Translations under genes and position numbers: made by a program
The notes under the pieces: generated by a model
What the model was told of the DNA's origin: nothing
What the model saw: only the letters and a program-made list of their open reading frames with translations
Databases searched by the model: none
Shown here: positions 60,208 through 64,000 of the stretch, piece after piece
How the letters are laid out: the number at the start of each line of letters is the position of its first letter
Numbering within the stretch: position 1 is the first letter of the stretch
Source: Nocardioides jejuensis
GTDB taxonomy: Bacteria > Actinomycetota > Actinomycetes > Propionibacteriales > Nocardioidaceae
Length of the DNA: 64,000 bases
Assembly: GCF_004337475.1 (NCBI RefSeq)
Contig: NZ_SJZJ01000010.1
Location: 1 to 64,000, forward strand
Reading direction: 5' to 3'

Positions 60208-61196
60208 GCACCGTCGTCAGCGGCCGGCGGATCGCCGAGCCCGGGCCCGTCAAGGGCCGCCGGTTCCGTCTGCCCACCCGCGCGCCCCGCACGCCCCGCC
60301 CCGCACGTCAGCCGCGCCCGAAGGTCCCGCTCACGCGGGAGCAGGAGCGCCTGGTGCTGATGTCGTCGGTGCTGACGATGGTCGCGATCGTCTGCCTGTG
60401 GTCGCTCGCGCAGATGCTCCTGCTCGGCCGGCTCTCCGAGGACCGGTCGCAGGGCCTGCTGTACCCGGAGTTCCGCCACGAGCTGGCCGCGCAGACCGCG
60501 CCGACGGGTCCGACCACCGTCGACGCCGACGGCAAGACCGTCGCCGTTGCCCCTGGTGAGCCGGTGGCCGTCGTCTCCGCTCCGGAGATCGGTCTGTCCC
60601 AGGTCGTCGTCGAGGGCACGGCCCCCAGCGACCTCCTCGCCGGACCGGGCCACCGTCGTGACACGGTCCTCCCCGGCCAGGAGGGGACGTCCCTGGTCTA
60701 CGGCCGCGCGACGACGTACGGCGGCCCGTTCGGCAAGATCGAGGACCTGCGCGCCGGTGACCACATCTACGTCGTCATCGGCCAGGGCCGCGTGGACTTC
60801 ACCGTCCTCGGTGTCCGGTACGACGGCGACCCGCTGCCGCCCGCGCCCGCCGCGGGCAAGGCGCGACTGGTCCTGACGACCGCGGAGCAGCTGCGCTGGG
60901 GCATGAGCCCCGGCCGTGCCGTGTACGTCGACGCGGAGGCGCCCAAGGCGTACCCCGCACCCTCCGGACGGCCTGCCGCCGTCCCTGAGCCCGAGCTGGC
61001 CATGCAGACCGACTCCGGAGCGATGCCGCTCCTGGTCCTCTGCCTGGCCGGACTCGTGGCGGTGACGCTCGGGGTCATCGCCGCCCGTCAACGTTGGTCG
61101 GCAGCGCTGGTCTGGGTGGTCGCCACCCCGATCGTGATCGCGCTGTCGTGGGGGACCACGGATGTGGTGATGAGGCTGTTGCCCAACCTGATCTGA
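60204..61196 (+). CDS. Degenerate class-E-like sortase homologue
   Basis: This 330-residue membrane protein has a basic N-terminal tail, one helix (about 51-76) and an extracytoplasmic sortase-fold domain (about 125-245: VVEGT, GPGH, ATTYGGPF, LRAGD, VLGVRYDG), then two C-terminal helices. The catalytic His of the GHRTTYG motif is Arg168, and the catalytic Cys of the TLxTC motif is Ala227. It cannot be a normal sortase. It overlaps the 813-residue protein gene by 4 bp. A scaffold or binding role for the C-terminally anchored proteins is inferred. Confidence 0.82.
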   Translation: MSTVVSGRRIAEPGPVKGRRFRLPTRAPRTPRPARQPRPKVPLTREQERLVLMSSVLTMVAIVCLWSLAQMLLLGRLSEDRSQGLLYPEFRHELAAQTAPTGPTTVDADGKTVAVAPGEPVAVVSAPEIGLSQVVVEGTAPSDLLAGPGHRRDTVLPGQEGTSLVYGRATTYGGPFGKIEDLRAGDHIYVVIGQGRVDFTVLGVRYDGDPLPPAPAAGKARLVLTTAEQLRWGMSPGRAVYVDAEAPKAYPAPSGRPAAVPEPELAMQTDSGAMPLLVLCLAGLVAVTLGVIAARQRWSAALVWVVATPIVIALSWGTTDVVMRLLPNLI

Positions 61197-61255
61197 CGTT
61201 CGACACCCGTTGTTACACCGCCCTGCAACAACATCCCTTCACCAGGAGAACAGCA

Positions 61256-63160
61256 ATGTCCATCCGCACCACCTTTGCGGGTATCGCCACGGTCGCGGCC
61301 AGCGCCACCGTGCTCACCATCGCCTCGCCGGCCATGGCCGACTACACCGCGGCTCCGAACGACTCCGTCCAGGGCCAGGCCGCCACCGGCGACGTCCTGG
61401 GCTTCGGCTCCGACACCACCGAGATCTCGGTCTTCAAGGTCGCCGACGCCTGGAACAAGCAGGCCGTCGCCCCGGCGTTCAAGATCGCCACCTACCAGGC
61501 GGGCGCCCAGCCGACCTCGGGTCCGGCCAACACGATCACGCTGCCCAACGGCACCGTCATCAACCGCCCGAACGGCTCCGGCCAGGGCAAGGCCGTCCTC
61601 TTCGGCGCCAGCAACCAGGCCGAGGCCGACTTTGCGCGCTCCTCGGGCTCGCTGAGCACGGGCGCCGGCTCGGAGCAGGCCGCCGGCCTCCTCCAGATCC
61701 CGTTCGCCGTCGACACGCTCGGCATGGGCGTCTCGTCGACCGCCACCAACGCTCCGGCGTCGCTGACGATCGACCAGATCTACAAGATCTACTCCGGTCA
61801 GGTCACCGACTGGTCGCAGGTCGGCGGCAAGGCCGGCACCATCAAGGCCTCCGCCCTCCAGGGTGGTTCGGGCACGGGCAAGTTCTTCAAGGACGCGCTC
61901 ACGGCGTACGCCCAGGGGCGCGGCACGACGTTCTCCTACGGCCCGGCGATCGACACGACGTGGCAGGAGCACTCCGACACCAACGTCAAGGACGACCCGA
62001 ACGCGATCGCGCCGTTCTCCATCGGCCGCGCCGGTCTCCTCGGTGGCACCGTCCACATCGAGTCGGGCTGGTCGAAGAAGCGCGCCGTCTACAACGTCGT
62101 CCGTGGCTCGCAGAGCACCGACGCCGGCCTGAAGTGGGGCGCGGACAGCAACGTCCTCGAGTCGCTCTTCGGCACCGACGGCTTCTTCTGTGACCCGGCC
62201 AACGCTGCCGCGATCGCTGCCGGTGGTCTCCAGCAGATGCTGAAGCCGGCTGACGGTGGCGCCTGTGGCCAGGCCATGACGTCGGCTCCGGCCGCGTCGC
62301 AGCTGGTCTCGGAGAAGGTCGCCACCACGACGACCGTCGCCGACACCGGTGACACCGCTGGCACGCTCGGCGTCACCGCGACCGTCGTCGGCGACGGCGT
62401 CACCGCCCCGGCCGGCACCGTCGACTTCTTCGTCGACGGCTCCGCCACCGCGGCCGTGTCCAACGTGGCCGTCACCGATGGCAAGGCCGTCGCCGCGATC
62501 GACGGTCTGACCGCCGGCGCGCACCAGGTCGTCGCCAAGTACGCGAAGTCCTACGGCACCGCGTTCATCAACTCGGAATCGGCCTCGACGGCTGCCAACG
62601 TCCGCACCGCGTCGTCGGTCGCGCTGGCCACCTCGCCGGCCACCGGCAAGTACGGCACGGCCCGCACGCTGACCGCCACCGTCACGGGCGCCACCACCGG
62701 CACCGTCGCGTTCAAGGTCGGCACCTCGGCCGCGGTCAACGCGGTCGTGACCAATGGCGTCGCCACCTACACGGTGCCGGCTTCGAAGTCCGCCGGCACG
62801 TACGCCGTCTCGGCGACGTACCTGCGCACGGACGCGGTCGCCAGCTCGTCGGCGTCCGCCAGCCTGGTCGTCGCCAAGGCCTCGCCGGTCATCTCGGAGT
62901 CCTTCCCGACGGCCACCTCGGTCGGCGTCGCCGGCAAGGGCACGATCAAGGTCGCCATCTCGGGCAGCACCGTCTACCCGACCGGCACCGTGCGGGTCTA
63001 CCTGGGCACCAAGCTGCTCAAGTCGGCCACGCTCAGCTCCGGAAAGGTCGTCGTGACCCTGCCGAAGCTCACCAAGGGCGCCCACACGCTCACGATCAAG
63101 TACCTCGGCTCCACCAACGTCAACGCGGGCTCCAAGTCCTTCTCGATGACGCAGCGCTGA
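61256..63160 (+). CDS. PstS-like binding protein with C-terminal Ig-like domains
   Basis: This 634-residue secreted protein has a signal peptide ending SPAMA (about residue 28) and a PstS-like fold with GFGSDTTE near 50 and GGSGTGKFF near 200. Three Ig-like beta-sandwich domains follow (about 360-450, 455-545 and 550-634). No lipobox or C-terminal helix is seen, so it may be released or held by its Ig-like domains. It starts at ATG 61256 with AGGAGA upstream. It is the second binding protein of the operon and lies just before pstB. Confidence 0.88.
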   Translation: MSIRTTFAGIATVAASATVLTIASPAMADYTAAPNDSVQGQAATGDVLGFGSDTTEISVFKVADAWNKQAVAPAFKIATYQAGAQPTSGPANTITLPNGTVINRPNGSGQGKAVLFGASNQAEADFARSSGSLSTGAGSEQAAGLLQIPFAVDTLGMGVSSTATNAPASLTIDQIYKIYSGQVTDWSQVGGKAGTIKASALQGGSGTGKFFKDALTAYAQGRGTTFSYGPAIDTTWQEHSDTNVKDDPNAIAPFSIGRAGLLGGTVHIESGWSKKRAVYNVVRGSQSTDAGLKWGADSNVLESLFGTDGFFCDPANAAAIAAGGLQQMLKPADGGACGQAMTSAPAASQLVSEKVATTTTVADTGDTAGTLGVTATVVGDGVTAPAGTVDFFVDGSATAAVSNVAVTDGKAVAAIDGLTAGAHQVVAKYAKSYGTAFINSESASTAANVRTASSVALATSPATGKYGTARTLTATVTGATTGTVAFKVGTSAAVNAVVTNGVATYTVPASKSAGTYAVSATYLRTDAVASSSASASLVVAKASPVISESFPTATSVGVAGKGTIKVAISGSTVYPTGTVRVYLGTKLLKSATLSSGKVVVTLPKLTKGAHTLTIKYLGSTNVNAGSKSFSMTQR

Positions 63161-63166
63161 TCCACC

Positions 63167-63206
63167 GTTCCGTCCCCGCCGGCGTCCGCGTCGGCGGGGG
63201 CGGAAC
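63167..63206 (+). terminator. Strong hairpin before pstB
   Basis: An 18-bp stem (63167-63184 with 63189-63206, two G-U type pairs) closed by a 4-nt loop, 7 bp after the binding-protein stop and 34 bp before pstB. No U-tract follows. It may lower pstB expression relative to the binding proteins or stabilise upstream RNA. Confidence 0.6.
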
Positions 63207-63240
63207 ACCCCCAGCCTTCTCCCACACGAAACGCAGGACC

Positions 63241-64000
63241 ATGACGAACCCGACGATCGACGAAGACCGCCCGACGCAGACCATCCCGGTCGTCGGCGCG
63301 CCCCTCCTTGGCACCGGCCTGCCGGCGCCGTCGGCCGACCGCACGGTCGCTCCCGCACCCGGCGGCCTCGCCGAGCTCGAGGCACGCGACATCACGGCCT
63401 GGTTCGGCGACCGCATGGTCCTCGATCGTGTCTCCCTGACCATGCCCGCCGGCGGCATCACCGCCCTCATCGGCCCCTCCGGCTGCGGCAAGTCCACCTT
63501 CCTGCGCATTCTCAACCGCATGCACGAGCTGGTGCCGTCGGCCCAGCTCGCGGGCCAGGTGCTCCTCGACGGCACCGACATCTACGACCCGCAGATGCGG
63601 CTCATGGACGCCCGCCGTTCGATCGGCATGGTCTTCCAGAAGCCGAACCCGTTCCCCGCTATGTCCATCCGCGAGAACGTGCTCGCCGGCCTGAAGCTCA
63701 CCGGCACCAAGGCCTCGAAGGCCGACAAGGACGACCTCGTCGAGTCCTGCCTGATCAAGGGCGGCCTCTGGAACGAGGTCAAGGACCGCCTCGACGCCCC
63801 CGGCGGCGGCCTCTCCGGTGGCCAGCAGCAGCGTCTGTGCATCGCGCGCTCGCTCGCGATCAAGCCGCGCGTGCTGCTCATGGACGAGCCGTGCTCCGCG
63901 CTCGACCCCACCTCGACCCGCGTGATCGAGGAGACGATGCTCGAGCTCGCCAACGAGGTCACGATCGTCATCGTCACGCACAACATGCAGCAGGCTGCGC
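63241..64000 (+). CDS. pstB: Phosphate ABC transporter ATPase PstB (partial, 3' end outside window)
   Basis: The ATPase of the phosphate importer is open at the right edge of the window. About 253 residues are visible: an N-terminal extension of about 45 residues not seen in ordinary PstB, Walker A GPSGCGKS at 78-85, [16 protein letters not shown] (Q loop), LSGGQQQR signature, [12 protein letters not shown] (Walker B) and VTHNMQQAA (switch His). It starts at ATG 63241. It hydrolyses ATP to drive phosphate import. Confidence 0.95.
   Translation, partial: MTNPTIDEDRPTQTIPVVGAPLLGTGLPAPSADRTVAPAPGGLAELEARDITAWFGDRMVLDRVSLTMPAGGITALIGPSGCGKSTFLRILNRMHELVPSAQLAGQVLLDGTDIYDPQMRLMDARRSIGMVFQKPNPFPAMSIRENVLAGLKLTGTKASKADKDDLVESCLIKGGLWNEVKDRLDAPGGGLSGGQQQRLCIARSLAIKPRVLLMDEPCSALDPTSTRVIEETMLELANEVTIVIVTHNMQQAA

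Noticed and set aside
60204-61196. Active sortase for the C-terminally anchored PstS proteins
   Set aside because: Catalytic His and Cys are replaced by Arg168 and Ala227, and the supposed substrates lack an LPxTG-type motif.

Overview
The window is GC-rich actinobacterial chromosome. About half the genes I could place use GTG starts or overlap the next gene as ATGA/GTGA. Haem is made by the coproporphyrin-type route (hemE, a HemG/CgoX oxidase and a HemQ decarboxylase), and LigD/LigC-type repair genes, DUF3000 and DUF6752 proteins are present. Together this suggests a Nocardioides-like member of Nocardioidaceae; the family assignment is an inference, as no rRNA is present. One tRNA gene (Gln, TTG) is visible. 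I saw no CRISPR array, insertion sequence or phage gene.

Layout. (1) 1-3530: a Baeyer-Villiger monooxygenase followed by two nearly identical short-chain dehydrogenases (the second cut by the window edge), read divergently from a TetR regulator. (2) 3515-7120: a three-gene membrane glycosylation operon (small Gly/Met/Gln-rich membrane protein, YkcB/PMT-like glycosyltransferase, GT2-GtrA fusion). (3) 7361-14515: the HrpA helicase, small unknown genes, an orphan PemK/MazF-like protein and a sugar-type binding lipoprotein. (4) 14626-17638 and 28442-32067: the RNase D-like / DUF3000 / hemE / hemG / hemQ / msrB neighbourhood. It is split by an approximately 10.8 kb organosulfur acquisition block (17656-28416), and a cysteine dioxygenase sits between hemQ and msrB. 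The sulfur block has a LysR regulator, a MetNIQ-type importer, three acyl-CoA-dehydrogenase-fold flavoproteins, SfnG- and SsuD-like luciferase-family monooxygenases and a flavin reductase. (5) 32106-38110: a winged-helix protein, LigD polymerase domain, TetR, secreted lipase, a USP-like protein and an ATP-dependent DNA ligase. (6) 38216-40936: a cytidylyltransferase and a LicD-methyltransferase fusion, probably for cell-envelope decoration. (7) 40979-47412: the tRNA, a membrane protein, a small hydrolase/thioesterase/dehydrogenase operon and a two-component system. (8) 47501-52202: the core block glmU, prs, two rplY genes and pth. (9) 52264-53650: a secreted AMIN-like protein and cysQ. (10) 53908-64000: an elaborated phosphate-uptake operon (pstC, pstA, pstS, an 813-residue surface protein, a degenerate sortase, a second PstS-like protein with Ig-like domains, pstB).

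The most notable signals are these. (a) Two sulfur transcription units appear to be controlled by tiny cysteine-containing leader peptides; one ends in Cys-Cys-Cys-Arg, and the other appears leaderless and is followed by a perfect 12-bp GC hairpin. (b) A conserved AT-rich promoter motif, CATT-N(0-2)-AAAGTCGAGTWA, precedes three otherwise unrelated genes. (c) In the phosphate operon, the sortase-fold protein has lost both its catalytic His and Cys and is encoded with surface-anchored binding proteins. (d) rplY is duplicated in tandem, and the first copy lacks the second domain.
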